A stretch of 64,000 nucleotides of DNA from Chromobacterium alkanivorans (GTDB lineage: Bacteria; Pseudomonadota; Gammaproteobacteria; Burkholderiales; Chromobacteriaceae), in NCBI RefSeq assembly GCF_016937655.1, contig NZ_JAFHKL010000001.1, positions 1 through 64,000 on the forward strand, read 5' to 3'. Below the pieces are notes generated by a model. That model worked only from the letters and a program-made list of their open reading frames with translations, did no database searches and had not been told where the DNA came from. The position numbers were made by a program, and so were the translations under genes. Of the stretch, positions 1-10,912 are shown piece after piece. The number at the start of each line of letters is the position of its first letter. Within the stretch, counting starts at the first letter, position 1.

Positions 1-129
1 GGCGATGGCCGGGCTTTGAGCCTGGGCGCTGGCGGGCAGCTCCAGTTTGGGGCGGCTGTAGTCGGGGCCGACCGCGCAAGCGGTCAGCGCCAGCGCCACC
101 AATGAGGGAATCAGGGCGCGTTTAAGCAT
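1..129 (-). CDS. Outer-membrane efflux lipoprotein (OprM/NodT family), N-terminal part only
   Basis: Only the first 43 codons lie in the window; the gene runs off the left edge. The protein opens with a lipoprotein signal peptide ending in the lipobox LTAC, followed by AVGPDYSRP, the usual start of mature OprM/CmeC/NodT outer-membrane channel lipoproteins. Its ATG overlaps the end of the RND permease gene by 8 bases, so it is the third gene of a translationally coupled adaptor-permease-channel operon. It would form the trimeric exit duct through the outer membrane. The family is clear from the N-terminus and context; the rest cannot be checked here. Confidence 0.85.
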   Translation of the reverse strand, partial: MLKRALIPSLVALALTACAVGPDYSRPKLELPASAQAQSPAIA

Positions 130-3100
130 CGGCCTTGTCTCCTGCCTCGGCCGCGGGCTGAGGCTGTTTCGGTTTGCTGAACTTCATGATGAGCATGAAG
201 AACATCGGGATGAAGAAGGTGGCGATGAAGGTGGCGGCCAACATGCCGCCTACTACGCCGGTGCCGATCGAGTGGCGGCTGGCGGAGCCGGCGCCGCTGG
301 AGATGGCCAGCGGCATGCAACCCAGCACGAAGGCCAGCGAAGTCATCACGATGGGGCGGAAGCGCAGCTTGGCGGCGGCGATGGCCGCTTCGACCACGCT
401 CAGGCCTTCTTCTTCCATCTGCTGGACGGCGAACTCCACGATCAGGATCGCGTTCTTGGCCGACAGGCCGATCAGCGTCACCAGCGCCACCTGGAAGTAG
501 ACGTCGTTGGCGAGGCCGCGCATCCAGTTGGCCATCAGCGCGCCGAACATGGCGAAGGGCACCGCCATCAGCACGCTGATCGGCAGGCTCCAGCGTTCGT
601 ACTGCGCCGCCAGGATCAGGAACACCATGATCATGCCGAAGCCGAACACCACGGCGGACGAGCCGCTGGTGGATTTCTCCTGGAAGGCGGAGCCGGTCCA
701 TGCCAGGGTGTAGCCGTCAGGCAAGGTTTCCTTGGCCACGGCTTCCAGCACGTTCAACGCCTCGCCGGAGCTGAAGCCGGGGGCGGGACCGCCCACCAGC
801 TTGGCCGCCGGGAAGATATTGAAGCGCTCCAGGCTTTCCGGACCGGTGGTTTGCTTGATGGTGACCAGCGCCGTCAGCGGGATCATATTGCCGTCCTGCG
901 AACGCACGTAGATGTTGCGCAGGTCTTCAACCCGGGTGCGGAAATCCGCTTCCGATTGCAGCTGCACGCGGAAGGTGCGGCCGAACTTGTTGAAGTCGTT
1001 GACGTACAGTGCGCCGAAGGTGCTCTGCATGGTGTCGAACACGGTGTTCACCGGCACGCCCAGGGACTTGGCCTTGGCCCGGTCCAGCTTGACGTAGATC
1101 TGCGGCACGCTGGCGGAGAAGGTGGTTTGCACCCCCTTCAGTTCCGGGCGTTTGGCGGCTGCGGCCACCAGTTTCTTGGTGACTTCGCCCAGCTCCACCG
1201 AGCTGGCGCCGCCGCGGCTTTGCACATAGGCCTCGAAACCGCCGGTGTTGGACATGCCGGAGATCGGCGGCGGGTTGAAGGCCAGCACGATGCCGTCGGT
1301 GATGCCCATCATGCCCTTGGCGAAGGTGTCGCCCACCACCGCCTGCGACGACAGATTGGGCGCCTTGCGCTCATCCCACGGCTTCAGGGTGATGAAGGAC
1401 ACGCCGGCGTTGGTCTTGTTGCCGCCGGTCAGGATGTCGAAGCCGGCGAAGCTCATCACGTCCTGAACCGCCGGGTTCTTGCTGGTCATCGCGTCCAGCT
1501 TGGTCATGGTGGCCGAGGTGCGCTGCATCGACGCGCCGTCCGGCAGGAAGGCGGCGGCGATGATGTAGCCCTGGTCCTCGTCCGGCGCCAGGCTGGACGG
1601 GATGATGCGGAACAGGCCGACGCAGATGGCGATCAGACCGGCGAACAGCAGGATGCCCACCGCGCTGCGCTTGATCAGGAACACCACGCCGCGGGAATAG
1701 CCCTGGGTCAGGCGGTCGAACCAGTTGTTGAACCAGACGAAGAAGCGGGCCGGATGCTGATGGCCTTCCTTCAACAGCAGCGCGCACAGCGCCGGAGTCA
1801 GGGTCAGGGCCACCAGGCCGGAAATCGACACCGACACCGCGATGGTGATGGCGAACTGCTTGTACATCTGGCCGGCGATGCCGCCGAGGAAGGCCACCGG
1901 GATGAACACCGAGCACAGCACCAGCACGATGGCCACCAGCGCGCCGGACACTTCGTCCATCGCCTTGAAGCTGGCTTGCAGCGGCGACAGCTTTTCCTGC
2001 GTCATCAGACGTTCGACGTTTTCCAGCACCACGATGGCGTCGTCCACCACGATGCCGATGGCCAGCACCAGGCCGAACAGCGTCAGGGTGTTGATGGTGA
2101 AGCCGAAGGCGTACATGCCGGCGAAGGTGCCGATGATGGAGACGGGCACCGCCAGGCATGGAATCAGGGTTGCGCGCCAGTTCTGCAGGAACAGGAACAC
2201 CACCAGGAATACCAGCACCATGGCTTCGCCCAGCGTGGAGTACACCTCCTTGATCGACACTTCCACGAACTTGGTGGTGTCGTAGGGGATGGCGTAGTTC
2301 AGGCCTTTGGGGAAGCCCACCGCCAGCTTCTGCATCGTCTGTTCCACGGCTTGCGCGGTGGCCAGCTGGTTGGCGCCCGGCGCCAGGAAGATGCCGATCG
2401 GGATGGTGGGCCGGCCGTTGTGCGTGCCGGTGAAGTCATAGGACAGGGCGCCCAGCTCCACGCGCGCCACGTCCTTCAGCCGCACGGCGGAACCGTCCGG
2501 ATTGGAGCGCACGATGATGTTCTCGAACTCTTCCGGTTCGGACAGGCGGCCCTGGGTGGTCACGGTGTAGGTGAAGTCCTGCTTGCCCTTGACCGGCTCC
2601 GCGCCCACCTTGCCGGCGGCGAACTGCGCGTTCTGCTCGCGGATGGCGGCGGCCACGTCGCTGGGCGTCAGCTTGAGCTGGGCCAGGCGGTCGGGTTTCA
2701 GCCAGACGCGCATCGAGTAGTCCTGGCCGGCGAAGTTGATCACGTCGCCCACGCCCGGCACCCGCTTCAGCTCGTCCACCACGTTCAGCAGCGCGTAGTT
2801 GCTGATGAACAGGGTGTCGTAGGTCTTGTCCGGCGAGAACAGCGAAATCACCTGCAGGAAGGCCGAGGACTTCTTGGTCACGTTGACGCCCTGCCGGCGC
2901 ACTTCTTCCGGCAGCTGCGACAGCACCGACTGCACGCGGTTGTTGACGTTGATGGTGGCCTGGTCGGCGTCGGTGCCGATCTTGAAGGTCACGCTCAGCG
3001 ACAGCTTGCCGCTGGAGGAACTGGTGGACTGCACGTAGAGCATGTCGTCCACGCCGTTGATCGCCTGTTCCAGCGGCGAGGCGACGGTGTTGGCGATCAC

Positions 3101-3268
3101 CTCGGCGGAGGCGCCCGGGTAGCTCGCGCTCACCGAGATCATCGGCGGCACGATTTCCGGGTACTGCTCAATGGGCAATGCCTTGAGGGCGGCCAGGCCC
3201 GCCAGTGTGATCACGATGGAGATCACGCTGGCGAAGATGGGCCGCCTGATGAAAAAGGCGGAAAACAT
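122..3268 (-). CDS. RND multidrug efflux permease (AcrB/MexB-like, HAE1 family)
   Basis: An inner-membrane, proton-driven drug exporter of 1048 residues, the normal size for hydrophobe/amphiphile RND pumps. It starts [13 protein letters not shown], typical of the first transmembrane helix. The proton-relay Asp-Asp pair is visible at residues 409-410 in [16 protein letters not shown], and the partner lysine is in [12 protein letters not shown] in the second half. Two large periplasmic loops flank these helices, as expected. It lies 19 bases downstream of the adaptor gene and overlaps the channel gene. The arrangement with a divergent TetR gene matches the CdeAB-OprM pump described in Chromobacterium; orthology is inferred, not shown. 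Confidence 0.95.
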   Translation of the reverse strand: MFSAFFIRRPIFASVISIVITLAGLAALKALPIEQYPEIVPPMISVSASYPGASAEVIANTVASPLEQAINGVDDMLYVQSTSSSSGKLSLSVTFKIGTDADQATINVNNRVQSVLSQLPEEVRRQGVNVTKKSSAFLQVISLFSPDKTYDTLFISNYALLNVVDELKRVPGVGDVINFAGQDYSMRVWLKPDRLAQLKLTPSDVAAAIREQNAQFAAGKVGAEPVKGKQDFTYTVTTQGRLSEPEEFENIIVRSNPDGSAVRLKDVARVELGALSYDFTGTHNGRPTIPIGIFLAPGANQLATAQAVEQTMQKLAVGFPKGLNYAIPYDTTKFVEVSIKEVYSTLGEAMVLVFLVVFLFLQNWRATLIPCLAVPVSIIGTFAGMYAFGFTINTLTLFGLVLAIGIVVDDAIVVLENVERLMTQEKLSPLQASFKAMDEVSGALVAIVLVLCSVFIPVAFLGGIAGQMYKQFAITIAVSVSISGLVALTLTPALCALLLKEGHQHPARFFVWFNNWFDRLTQGYSRGVVFLIKRSAVGILLFAGLIAICVGLFRIIPSSLAPDEDQGYIIAAAFLPDGASMQRTSATMTKLDAMTSKNPAVQDVMSFAGFDILTGGNKTNAGVSFITLKPWDERKAPNLSSQAVVGDTFAKGMMGITDGIVLAFNPPPISGMSNTGGFEAYVQSRGGASSVELGEVTKKLVAAAAKRPELKGVQTTFSASVPQIYVKLDRAKAKSLGVPVNTVFDTMQSTFGALYVNDFNKFGRTFRVQLQSEADFRTRVEDLRNIYVRSQDGNMIPLTALVTIKQTTGPESLERFNIFPAAKLVGGPAPGFSSGEALNVLEAVAKETLPDGYTLAWTGSAFQEKSTSGSSAVVFGFGMIMVFLILAAQYERWSLPISVLMAVPFAMFGALMANWMRGLANDVYFQVALVTLIGLSAKNAILIVEFAVQQMEEEGLSVVEAAIAAAKLRFRPIVMTSLAFVLGCMPLAISSGAGSASRHSIGTGVVGGMLAATFIATFFIPMFFMLIMKFSKPKQPQPAAEAGDKADA

Positions 3269-3287
3269 GAATGGTTACCCCTTTGCC

Positions 3288-4478
3288 TTATTGTTTGGGC
3301 GCGGCGGCGGGCGCGCTGGCGTCGGCCTTGAACGGATGCGGTTTCACGTCGGCGCCCGGGCGCAGCTTGATGATGTTGTCCACCACCACTTTGTCGCCGG
3401 CTTTCAGGCCGCTTTCCACCAGCACGTTCAGGCCCACGTCCTGAGACACGGTGATCGGACGCGGCTGCACCTTGTTGTCGGCGCCGACGACCCACACCAT
3501 CTTGCCCTGCTGTGAGGTCAGCACCGCGCGCTGCGGCACGGCGATGGCGTTGCTGCGCTGAGCGCCTTGCAGGATCACGCGCACGAACTGGCCGGGCAGG
3601 ATGCTGCCGTCCGGGTTGGCGAAGGTGGCCCGCGAGCGGATGGTGCCGGTGCTGGCGTCGACCAGGCTGTCGGTGAAGTTCAGCCGGCCGCTCTTGCCGT
3701 AGGTGGAGCCGTCGGTCAGCTTCAGCTGCACATTGAAGTGGCCGTTGGCGGCCAGCTTCAGTTGGCCGGAGTCCTGCATCTTGCGCAAACTCATCATGTC
3801 GCTGTCGGACATGCTGAAGTTGACGTAGACCGGGTCCAGCTGGGACACCTTGGTCAGCAGGCTGCCGTCTGCGGTGGTGGACACCAGGCTGCCTTCGGAG
3901 CGGGTTTCCTGGCTGGTCATGCCGGAGATCGGCGCGGTGACGCGGGCGTAGCCCAGATTGATCTTGGCCTGCTGCACCTGAGCCTGGGCGGCGGCGACCG
4001 AGGCCTTGGCGGCTTCATAAGCGCTGACCGCGTCGTCGCGGTCTTTCTGGCTGACCGCGTTCTCTTTGAACAGCGGGGTGATGCGGTCGTAGTCTTGCTT
4101 GGTGCGCACCAATTGAGCCTGCTGCACCTGCAGATTGCCCTGCGCCTGGTCCAGCGTCGCCTTCAACGGCTCCGGATCGATCTGGAACAGCAGGTCGCCC
4201 TGTTTCACCGGCTTGCCTTCGGTATAGGCGCGCTTGAGCAGAATGCCGCCCACACGGGCGCGTACTTCCACTTCGCGCGAACCGGCGGCCTGGCCGACGA
4301 ATTCGAAGGAGACCGGCACATCGGTGGGGGCGATCTCAATCACGCCTACCGGCACCGGCGGCATGGCGCCGGCGTGCTGGTCGTTTTTTTGACCGCAGGC
4401 CATCAGGCTGGCGGCCAGGGCGGTGAGCAACAGCCATTGCCCGCCTTTCTGGGCGAAGGTGTTTCCTTGCATCTTCAT
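3288..4478 (-). CDS. RND efflux periplasmic adaptor lipoprotein (AcrA/MexA-like)
   Basis: A 396-residue membrane-fusion protein that bridges the RND permease and the outer-membrane channel. A lipoprotein signal peptide ends at Cys28 (lipobox LMAC). It is followed by the first half of a lipoyl/barrel-sandwich domain (VEVRARVGGILLKR), a long alpha-helical hairpin rich in Gln/Ala (about residues 95-170), the returning half (LGYARVTAPISGM) and the beta-barrel and membrane-proximal domains. It is the first gene of the leftward pump operon. The divergent TetR gene begins 196 bases away, with a strong palindrome between the two starts, so it is very likely repressed by that regulator. Confidence 0.94.
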   Translation of the reverse strand: MKMQGNTFAQKGGQWLLLTALAASLMACGQKNDQHAGAMPPVPVGVIEIAPTDVPVSFEFVGQAAGSREVEVRARVGGILLKRAYTEGKPVKQGDLLFQIDPEPLKATLDQAQGNLQVQQAQLVRTKQDYDRITPLFKENAVSQKDRDDAVSAYEAAKASVAAAQAQVQQAKINLGYARVTAPISGMTSQETRSEGSLVSTTADGSLLTKVSQLDPVYVNFSMSDSDMMSLRKMQDSGQLKLAANGHFNVQLKLTDGSTYGKSGRLNFTDSLVDASTGTIRSRATFANPDGSILPGQFVRVILQGAQRSNAIAVPQRAVLTSQQGKMVWVVGADNKVQPRPITVSQDVGLNVLVESGLKAGDKVVVDNIIKLRPGADVKPHPFKADASAPAAAPKQ

Positions 4479-4573
4479 GGGATGTCCTCAGGAATATGGG
4501 GATATGAGTGTTATAAGTAAAAGGTACTGCAGTTTTTCTTTGATAGTGGAAATTGATCGATCTCTAGCCGCGA

Positions 4574-4607
4574 CATTTTACATACATGCGTGTACGTATG
4601 TAAAATG
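4574..4607. promoter_or_regulatory. Operator palindrome for the efflux TetR repressor
   Basis: A 34-base inverted repeat with perfect 12-base arms (CATTTTACATAC and GTATGTAAAATG) around a 10-base centre lies between the divergent adaptor and TetR genes. The core TACATAC...GTATGTA is the known half-site pattern of AcrR-type operators in front of acrAB-like pumps. Its position, 68 bases from the TetR start and 96 from the adaptor start, suits control of both directions. The sequence is seen directly; binding by the adjacent regulator is inferred. Confidence 0.85.
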
Positions 4608-4674
4608 CTTCCAGCGACGCATTGTGTTATGGTGCGGGCTTCCGACAGACCCTTTGATCAGCGATACGTTCAAC

Positions 4675-5322
4675 ATGGCACGCAAAACCCGGGAAGAAGC
4701 CGAACAAACGCGGCATTTGCTGCTGGATACGGCGGAGCAGCTTTTTAGCGAGAAGGGTGTCTCCAAAACGACACTGGCGGACATCGCCAGCGCCGCGGGC
4801 TTGACGCGCGGCGCGGTGTATTGGCACTTCCAGAACAAGCTGGACTTGTACCGGGCGATGCTGGACAGGATGAGCGGGCAGTTTGATGACATCTGTGAGC
4901 AATTGTTGAGAACGGCACACTCGAGTCCGGCACTGGCCTTGTGGAACCATAGCCACCGGCTGCTGACCATGATAGGGGATAACCCACAGGTTCGTCGTAT
5001 TTTACTCATTCTGTTTATGCGGAGCGAGCATGTCGGTGAACTGGCCCCCATTCACGACGAGTGTGTTGCGCATATGCAAGAAACTCGCGAGCAATTGACC
5101 CTGGTGGTGCAGATGGCGGTGGATGCCGGCCAGACCCTGCCCTACGTGAATCCGGAAACGGTGGCCGAGGTGTTGCAATCGATGCACCACGGCCTGATCA
5201 ATCGTTGGCTGGCGGACGGCAGCCAGACCAATCTGGGCCAGAATGCCACGCAACTGTTGCAATATGTCTACCGTGGAATATTCCTGCCGGCAGTGATGGA
5301 AGAACTCTCCCCTCAAGCGTAG
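4675..5322 (+). CDS. TetR-family transcriptional repressor of the adjacent RND pump (AcrR-like)
   Basis: A 215-residue regulator. The N-terminal helix-turn-helix (about residues 10-55) reads MARKTREEAEQTRHLLL then TTLADIASAAGLTRGAVYWHF, a classic AcrR/TtgR/MexR2-type DNA-binding domain. The C-terminal part is the ligand-binding TetR_C domain of the AcrR type. The ATG at 4675 was chosen because it gives the conserved MARKTREEAEQTR start; the reading frame stays open further upstream through the operator, but that part does not look coding. It is divergent from the pump operon. In Chromobacterium a regulator in this position has been called CdeR. Confidence 0.93.
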   Translation: MARKTREEAEQTRHLLLDTAEQLFSEKGVSKTTLADIASAAGLTRGAVYWHFQNKLDLYRAMLDRMSGQFDDICEQLLRTAHSSPALALWNHSHRLLTMIGDNPQVRRILLILFMRSEHVGELAPIHDECVAHMQETREQLTLVVQMAVDAGQTLPYVNPETVAEVLQSMHHGLINRWLADGSQTNLGQNATQLLQYVYRGIFLPAVMEELSPQA

Positions 5323-5408
5323 CCCAGCGCTATAATTGACCTTTTTTGTCAAACCATTAGCGCCGTCGGCGGCCCCGGCCGCGCGGCGTTGTCGGTGTTA
5401 CCTCTCTC

Positions 5409-6314
5409 ATGCCCCAGGCTATTGAAATTCAGGCGGTGAGCAAGCGCTACGGCCAGCTGCAGGCGCTGGACCAGGTCGGCTTCTCCGTCGCCCCCGGCGA
5501 ATTCTTCGCCCTGCTCGGTCCCAACGGGGCCGGCAAGACCACGCTGATTTCCGCCATGGCCGGCTTGTCGCGGCCGGACAGCGGCTCCATCCGCATCATG
5601 GGCCACGACGTGGTCGGCGATTTCCGCGCCGCGCGCAAGGCGCTGGGCGTGGTGCCGCAGGAACTGGTGTTCGATCCCTTCCTGTCGGTGCGCGAAACGC
5701 TGCGCTTTCAGTCCGGCTACTTCGGCCTGGGCCGCAACGACGACTGGATCGACGAGTTGCTGTTCAAGCTGGGTCTGGCCGACAAGGCGCACAGCAATAT
5801 GCGCGCGCTGTCCGGCGGCATGAAGCGCCGGGTGATGGTGGCCCAGGCGCTGGTGCACCGCCCACCGGTCATCGTGCTGGACGAGCCCACCGCAGGCGTG
5901 GACGTGGAGCTGCGCCAGAGCCTGTGGGTGTTCGTGCAGGAGCTGAACCGAGCTGGCCACACCATCGTGCTGACCACGCATTATCTGGAAGAGGCCGAGG
6001 CCTTGTGCTCGCGCATCGCCATGCTGAAGAAGGGGCGTTTGCTGGCGCTGGAGAACAAGGACAAGCTGCTGGCGCACAGCGCGCGCCGTGAAGTGGCGCT
6101 GTTGCTGTCGGGCGATTTGCCGGCGGGCCTGCTGCCGATGAAGCTGCGCGACGAAGACCGCCGCGTGGTGTTGCAGCTGGAACAGCTGGGCCAGCTGGAG
6201 TCGGTGCTGGCCGCGCTGCGCGAGGCGGCGGTGGAGGTGCGCGAACTGAACGTGGTGGAGACGGATCTGGAAAGCGTGTTCGTCAAGATGATGAATGGAG
6301 GGCCGCAGCCATGA
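5409..6314 (+). CDS. yadG: ABC transporter ATP-binding protein, YadG family
   Basis: The ATPase half of a two-gene ABC-2 type exporter. Walker A (GPNGAGKTT, about residues 37-45), signature LSGGMKRR (134-141) and Walker B VIVLDEPTAGVD (154-165) are all intact. The stretch DEPTAGVDVELRQSLW followed by LTTHYLEEAEALC closely resembles E. coli YadG. At 301 residues it is normal for the family. The permease gene overlaps its stop codon (ATGA). A TATAAT hexamer at 5331 could be the -10 of its promoter, although no good -35 is seen. The substrate of YadGH is unknown. Confidence 0.92.
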   Translation: MPQAIEIQAVSKRYGQLQALDQVGFSVAPGEFFALLGPNGAGKTTLISAMAGLSRPDSGSIRIMGHDVVGDFRAARKALGVVPQELVFDPFLSVRETLRFQSGYFGLGRNDDWIDELLFKLGLADKAHSNMRALSGGMKRRVMVAQALVHRPPVIVLDEPTAGVDVELRQSLWVFVQELNRAGHTIVLTTHYLEEAEALCSRIAMLKKGRLLALENKDKLLAHSARREVALLLSGDLPAGLLPMKLRDEDRRVVLQLEQLGQLESVLAALREAAVEVRELNVVETDLESVFVKMMNGGPQP

Positions 6315-7066
6315 CCGGCTTCATGACCCTGTTCAAGAAAGAACTGGTGCGCTTCTGGAAAGTGGCGTTCCAGACCGTGGCCGCGCCGGTGTTGACCGCG
6401 CTGATGTATCAGCTGATCTTCGCCCATGTGCTGTCGCGCCATGTCGAGGCCTATCCCGGCATCAGCTACACCGCCTTCCTGATTCCGGGCCTGGCGATGA
6501 TGTCGATGGCGCAGAACGCCTTCGCCAACAGCTCCAGCAGCCTGATCCAGTCCAAGATCACCGGCAACATCGTGTTCCTGCTGCTGCCGCCGCTGACCGC
6601 GCTGGAATTCTTCGGCGCCTATCTGCTGGCCTCCGTGGTGCGCGGCCTGGCCGTCGGCGCCGGGGTCTTGCTGGTCACCGGCTGGTTCGGCCTGCCGCTG
6701 CCGGCTCAGCCGCTGTGGGCGCTGGTCTTCGCCGTGCTCGGCTGCGGCGTGCTAGGCGCGCTGGGCATCCTGGCCGGCATCTGGGCGGAAAAGTTCGACC
6801 AGCTGGCCGCTTTCCAGAACTTTCTGATCATGCCGCTGACTTTCCTGTCAGGCGTGTTCTATTCGATCAACAGCCTGCCGCCGTTCTGGTACGCCGCGTC
6901 CCACCTCAACCCGGTGTTCTACATGATAGACGGCTTCCGCTACGGCTTCTTCGGCCAGGCCGACGTCAGCCCCTGGCTGTCGGCCGGGGTGGTGGGCGGC
7001 AGCTTCGCCGTCTTGGCGGGGCTGACGCTCTGGCTGATCAAATCTGGCTATAAACTGCGCCATTGA
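6311..7066 (+). CDS. yadH: ABC-2 type transporter permease, YadH family
   Basis: A 251-residue integral membrane partner of the preceding ATPase. It has about six hydrophobic segments and the ABC-2 signature region near the C-terminus (LIMPLTFLSGVFYSINSLPPFW, followed by HLNPVFYMIDGFRYGF). The start codon overlaps the yadG stop, so the two are translationally coupled. It is followed at once by ibaG and murA, an order common in beta-proteobacteria, which suggests an envelope role; the transported substrate is not known. Confidence 0.92.
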   Translation: MTGFMTLFKKELVRFWKVAFQTVAAPVLTALMYQLIFAHVLSRHVEAYPGISYTAFLIPGLAMMSMAQNAFANSSSSLIQSKITGNIVFLLLPPLTALEFFGAYLLASVVRGLAVGAGVLLVTGWFGLPLPAQPLWALVFAVLGCGVLGALGILAGIWAEKFDQLAAFQNFLIMPLTFLSGVFYSINSLPPFWYAASHLNPVFYMIDGFRYGFFGQADVSPWLSAGVVGGSFAVLAGLTLWLIKSGYKLRH

Positions 7067-7086
7067 GCGCACCCACGGGATTTCTC

Positions 7087-7335
7087 ATGATTACTCCGCA
7101 ACAAGTCAAACAATACATCGAGGCCGGCCTGGCCTGTACTCATCTGGAAGTGGAGGGCGACGGCCACCACTTCTACGCCACCATCGTGTCGGCGGCTTTC
7201 GAGGGCAAGCGCCTGATCGACCGCCACCGCCTGGTCAAGGAGGTGATCGCCACCCGCCTGGCCAGCAATGAAATTCACGCTCTGTCCATCGTCAAGGCCG
7301 CTACGCCGGACGAATGGCAAAAACTGCAAGGCTGA
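7087..7335 (+). CDS. ibaG: BolA-family protein IbaG
   Basis: A small 82-residue BolA/IbaG protein. The BolA fold is recognisable from the region GDGHHFYATIVSAAFEGKRLIDRHRLV followed by EIHALSIVKAATPDEW. The conserved His in RHRLV is the usual Fe-S/glutaredoxin-partner ligand. The ATG at 7087 is preferred over an upstream TTG at 7063 because the family starts at MxTPxxVKxxIE. It sits 6 bases before murA, the same pairing as in E. coli, where IbaG is tied to acid stress and envelope homeostasis. Confidence 0.93.
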   Translation: MITPQQVKQYIEAGLACTHLEVEGDGHHFYATIVSAAFEGKRLIDRHRLVKEVIATRLASNEIHALSIVKAATPDEWQKLQG

Positions 7336-8595
<1,260 letters not shown>

Positions 8596-8619
8596 GCGCA
8601 AGCTTTGCTCCGGCAATGA

Positions 8620-8649
8620 AAAACGCCACGGCTCAGGCCGTGGCGTTTT
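8620..8649. terminator. Bidirectional terminator between murA and yjdM
   Basis: Perfect 13-base arms, AAAACGCCACGGC (8620-8632) and GCCGTGGCGTTTT (8637-8649), with a TCAG loop. The A-rich and T-rich ends give a T-run on both strands, which suits the convergent murA and yjdM genes. Confidence 0.88.
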
Positions 8650-8666
8650 GCTTTGCGGCGCGGGTC

Positions 8667-9002
8667 TTACGCTTTTTTGACGAACTCGGACTTCAAGCTC
8701 ATCGCGCCGATGCCGTCGATCTTGCAATCGATGTCGTGGTCGCCGTCGACCAGGCGGATGTTCTTCACCTTGGTGCCCACTTTCACCACCAGCGAGGAGC
8801 CTTTGACTTTCAGGTCCTTGATCACGGTGACGCTGTCGCCGTCCTGCAGCACATTGCCGTTGGCGTCCTTGATCACGCGGGCCTCTTCGGCGGGGGCGGC
8901 CTGCTCGTTCCATTCGTGCGCGCACTCCGGGCAGACATACATCGCGCCATCCTGATAGGTGTATTCGGATTTGCATTGCGGACAGGCTGGCAGATTGCTC
9001 AT
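8667..9002 (-). CDS. yjdM: Zinc-ribbon protein YjdM (PhnA family)
   Basis: A 111-residue protein with an N-terminal zinc ribbon (CPQC at 7-10 and CPEC at 24-27) and a C-terminal PhnA domain ([17 protein letters not shown], then [19 protein letters not shown]). The family was once named for alkylphosphonate uptake but has no established phosphonate function. It lies downstream of mlaA, with 72 bases between, and is convergent with murA. Confidence 0.9.
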   Translation of the reverse strand: MSNLPACPQCKSEYTYQDGAMYVCPECAHEWNEQAAPAEEARVIKDANGNVLQDGDSVTVIKDLKVKGSSLVVKVGTKVKNIRLVDGDHDIDCKIDGIGAMSLKSEFVKKA

Positions 9003-9074
9003 GGCGTTTCCTGTTGAGAAGTGGAAAAGAACGCTGCCGGCGCGTCGGGACGGCCGGCAGCGGAGGGTGCGGGT

Positions 9075-9884
9075 TTACTGCGCGGCGGAAGCCGCGACCT
9101 TGGCGCCGGGGACGGCGGCGGCCGGCGCCGAACTGTCCGGCTTGCCGGCCGGAGAGTCGACCAGCTCGTCGAGATTGAAATTGTCGCTAATCTGGGTCGG
9201 GTTGGGCAGGCCCAGCTGCTGCGCGCGCAATTGCATATAGGCGTCGCGGGTGTAGCTGTACGGGTCCAGCGCCGCGGCGCTGAGCATGGTTTCCATGCCC
9301 AGGTAGCGGGCGCGGGTGTTCACGCCGTACAGGCCGTAGAAGCCCACCGCTTGCCAGGTGGTGTCGTAGAACATCTTCTCTGGGCCGGGACCGCCCAGCG
9401 AGGCGGTCAGGCCGGCGCCGTCGCGCACGGTGGACGGGCCGAAGAAGGGCAGCACCAGATAGTTGCTGTCGTGCCAGCCCCAGGCGGCGAAAGTGTCGCC
9501 CAGGGTGTTCTTGTTGTTCTTCAAACCGGCCTGGCTGGCGATGTCGATCAGGCCGAACAGGCCGAAGCCGGTGTTCATCGCCACCCGCATCACGTCGTTC
9601 AGCGCTTTCTCCGGCTCGGCGCGCAAGGCGTTGGACAGCGCGCTGTAGACATCCTTGAGGTTGTCGAAGAAATTGCCGACGCCGGTGCGCACCGGCGACG
9701 GCGTGATGGCCTTGTAGCCCTCGGCCACCGGTTTGATCAGGTAGCGGTCGGCAGTGTCGTTGACCTGGTACATGGCGCGGTTGTAAGGCTCGAAGCGGTC
9801 GTAAGGCACCGTCGGATTGCTGGCGCAGCCGGCCAGGGTCAGCGATAGCGCCAGGCCGGTCAGCGCGGGTTTCAGGGGCGACAT
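9075..9884 (-). CDS. mlaA: Outer-membrane lipoprotein MlaA (VacJ)
   Basis: The outer-membrane component of the Mla retrograde phospholipid transport system; it removes phospholipid from the outer leaflet. The ATG at 9884 is preferred over one at 9899 because GGAGAGG sits just in front of it; the lipobox LAGC then ends at Cys20. Diagnostic stretches are DRFEPYNRAMYQVND, GVGNFFDNLKDV and GWHDSNYLVLPFFGPST. The mature part is about 250 residues and ends in a low-complexity Ala/Pro/Ser tail. Here mlaA is the last gene of the mla operon, unlike E. coli, where it is unlinked. Confidence 0.95.
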   Translation of the reverse strand: MSPLKPALTGLALSLTLAGCASNPTVPYDRFEPYNRAMYQVNDTADRYLIKPVAEGYKAITPSPVRTGVGNFFDNLKDVYSALSNALRAEPEKALNDVMRVAMNTGFGLFGLIDIASQAGLKNNKNTLGDTFAAWGWHDSNYLVLPFFGPSTVRDGAGLTASLGGPGPEKMFYDTTWQAVGFYGLYGVNTRARYLGMETMLSAAALDPYSYTRDAYMQLRAQQLGLPNPTQISDNFNLDELVDSPAGKPDSSAPAAAVPGAKVAASAAQ

Positions 9885-9900
9885 AAATCCTCTCCGCATA

Positions 9901-10194
9901 TCAGTCCGCCGCCGGGGCGGACAACAGTTCCGCCAGCGAGTAAAGGTCCAGCAGGGCGCCGAGCCCGCTTGGCCAGTTTTCCAGGGACAGGGCGTGACCG
10001 CCGGCGTCGGCGGCGCGGCGCGCGCCGAGCAGCAGGGCCAGCGCGGCGGAATCGGCGCCGGCGATGCCGGACAGATCCAGACGCAAGGGCCCTTCGCCGG
10101 CGAGCTTGGCCAGCGGCGCGGCCAAGGCGCCGCAGCTGTCCATGTTCAGCTGGCCGCTGAGCCGCGCCTGGCCGGGGGCGGTGTGCTCCAGCAT
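9901..10194 (-). CDS. mlaB: STAS-domain protein MlaB
   Basis: A 97-residue single STAS domain that binds the MlaF ATPase in the inner-membrane MlaFEDB complex. The STAS core LRLDLSGIAGADSAALALLLGARR contains the conserved Ser after the central strand. It is short and Ala/Leu-rich, as usual for this poorly conserved subunit. Its start overlaps the mlaC stop by one base, and mlaA follows directly. Confidence 0.88.
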   Translation of the reverse strand: MLEHTAPGQARLSGQLNMDSCGALAAPLAKLAGEGPLRLDLSGIAGADSAALALLLGARRAADAGGHALSLENWPSGLGALLDLYSLAELLSAPAAD

Positions 10195-10823
10195 CAGCCG
10201 TTGCCCTTGGCGGCGGGCGCCGCGGCCACCGGCGCGGCGTTCTTGTTCTGCAGCAGCTTGATCAGGCCGTCCACGCCGCTCTTGCGCACTTCTTCATTGA
10301 AGGAGTTGCGGTAGACGGTGACCAGGCTGGCGCCTTCCACGCTGACGTTGTAGATCTTCCAGCCTTGCGCGCCCTTGTTCAGCGAGTAGTCCACCGCCAC
10401 CGGGTTGGCGTTGCCCGGCAGGCTGACCGTGGTTTTCACCGTGGCGTCGCGGTCGCCGTTGCTCATCAGCGGGTTGGGCTTGACGTCGACCTGGGCGGTT
10501 TTGAAGCGAGTCATGGTCGCGGAATAGGTGCGCACCAGCAGGGTCTGGAACTGCTGGGTCAGCTGGGCGCGCTGCTCGGCGCTGGCCTGGCGCCAGCCCA
10601 GGCCCACGGCCAGGGCGGTCATGCGCGGGAAGTCGAACATCGGCACCGCCACGGCTTCCGCCTGCAGGCGGATTTGCTTGGTGTTCTTGCCGTTGTCTTG
10701 TTTCAGCACTTCCAGCACCTGGCGGGAGGCGTCCTTGATCACGTCGGTGGGGGTGTCGCCGGCGGCTTGGGCCGCGGCGGACAAGCCGAACAGCAGACAG
10801 CAGAATGCGAGCAGTTTTTTCAT
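10194..10823 (-). CDS. mlaC: Periplasmic phospholipid-binding protein MlaC
   Basis: A 209-residue soluble shuttle that carries phospholipid between MlaA and MlaD. It has a clear signal peptide (MKKLLAFCCLLFGLSAAAQA) and the MlaC/Ttg2D fold, with QTLLVRTYSATMTRF and VDYSLNKGAQGWKIYNVSVEGASLV as recognisable segments. It lies in the operon between mlaD (89-base gap) and mlaB (1-base overlap). Confidence 0.94.
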   Translation of the reverse strand: MKKLLAFCCLLFGLSAAAQAAGDTPTDVIKDASRQVLEVLKQDNGKNTKQIRLQAEAVAVPMFDFPRMTALAVGLGWRQASAEQRAQLTQQFQTLLVRTYSATMTRFKTAQVDVKPNPLMSNGDRDATVKTTVSLPGNANPVAVDYSLNKGAQGWKIYNVSVEGASLVTVYRNSFNEEVRKSGVDGLIKLLQNKNAAPVAAAPAAKGNG

Positions 10824-10912
10824 CGTTTTTCCAATCGATTGCGAGTGAGCCGGCGGCGCGGGCAGCGCGCCGGCCGGCAGTTTGTTGCGGGGTGCCCCGT
10901 CTTTGTGCCGCG

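Noticed and set aside
272-3331. Open frame of about 1000 codons on the plus strand opposite the RND permease
   Set aside because: Composition (Gly/His/Gln/Ala) and exact overlap with a well-recognised gene mark it as a shadow.
5336-5353. Palindrome TTGAC-N8-GTCAA just after the TetR gene
   Set aside because: Only 5-base arms around a T-run; could be chance or a weak terminator. No regulator can be assigned.
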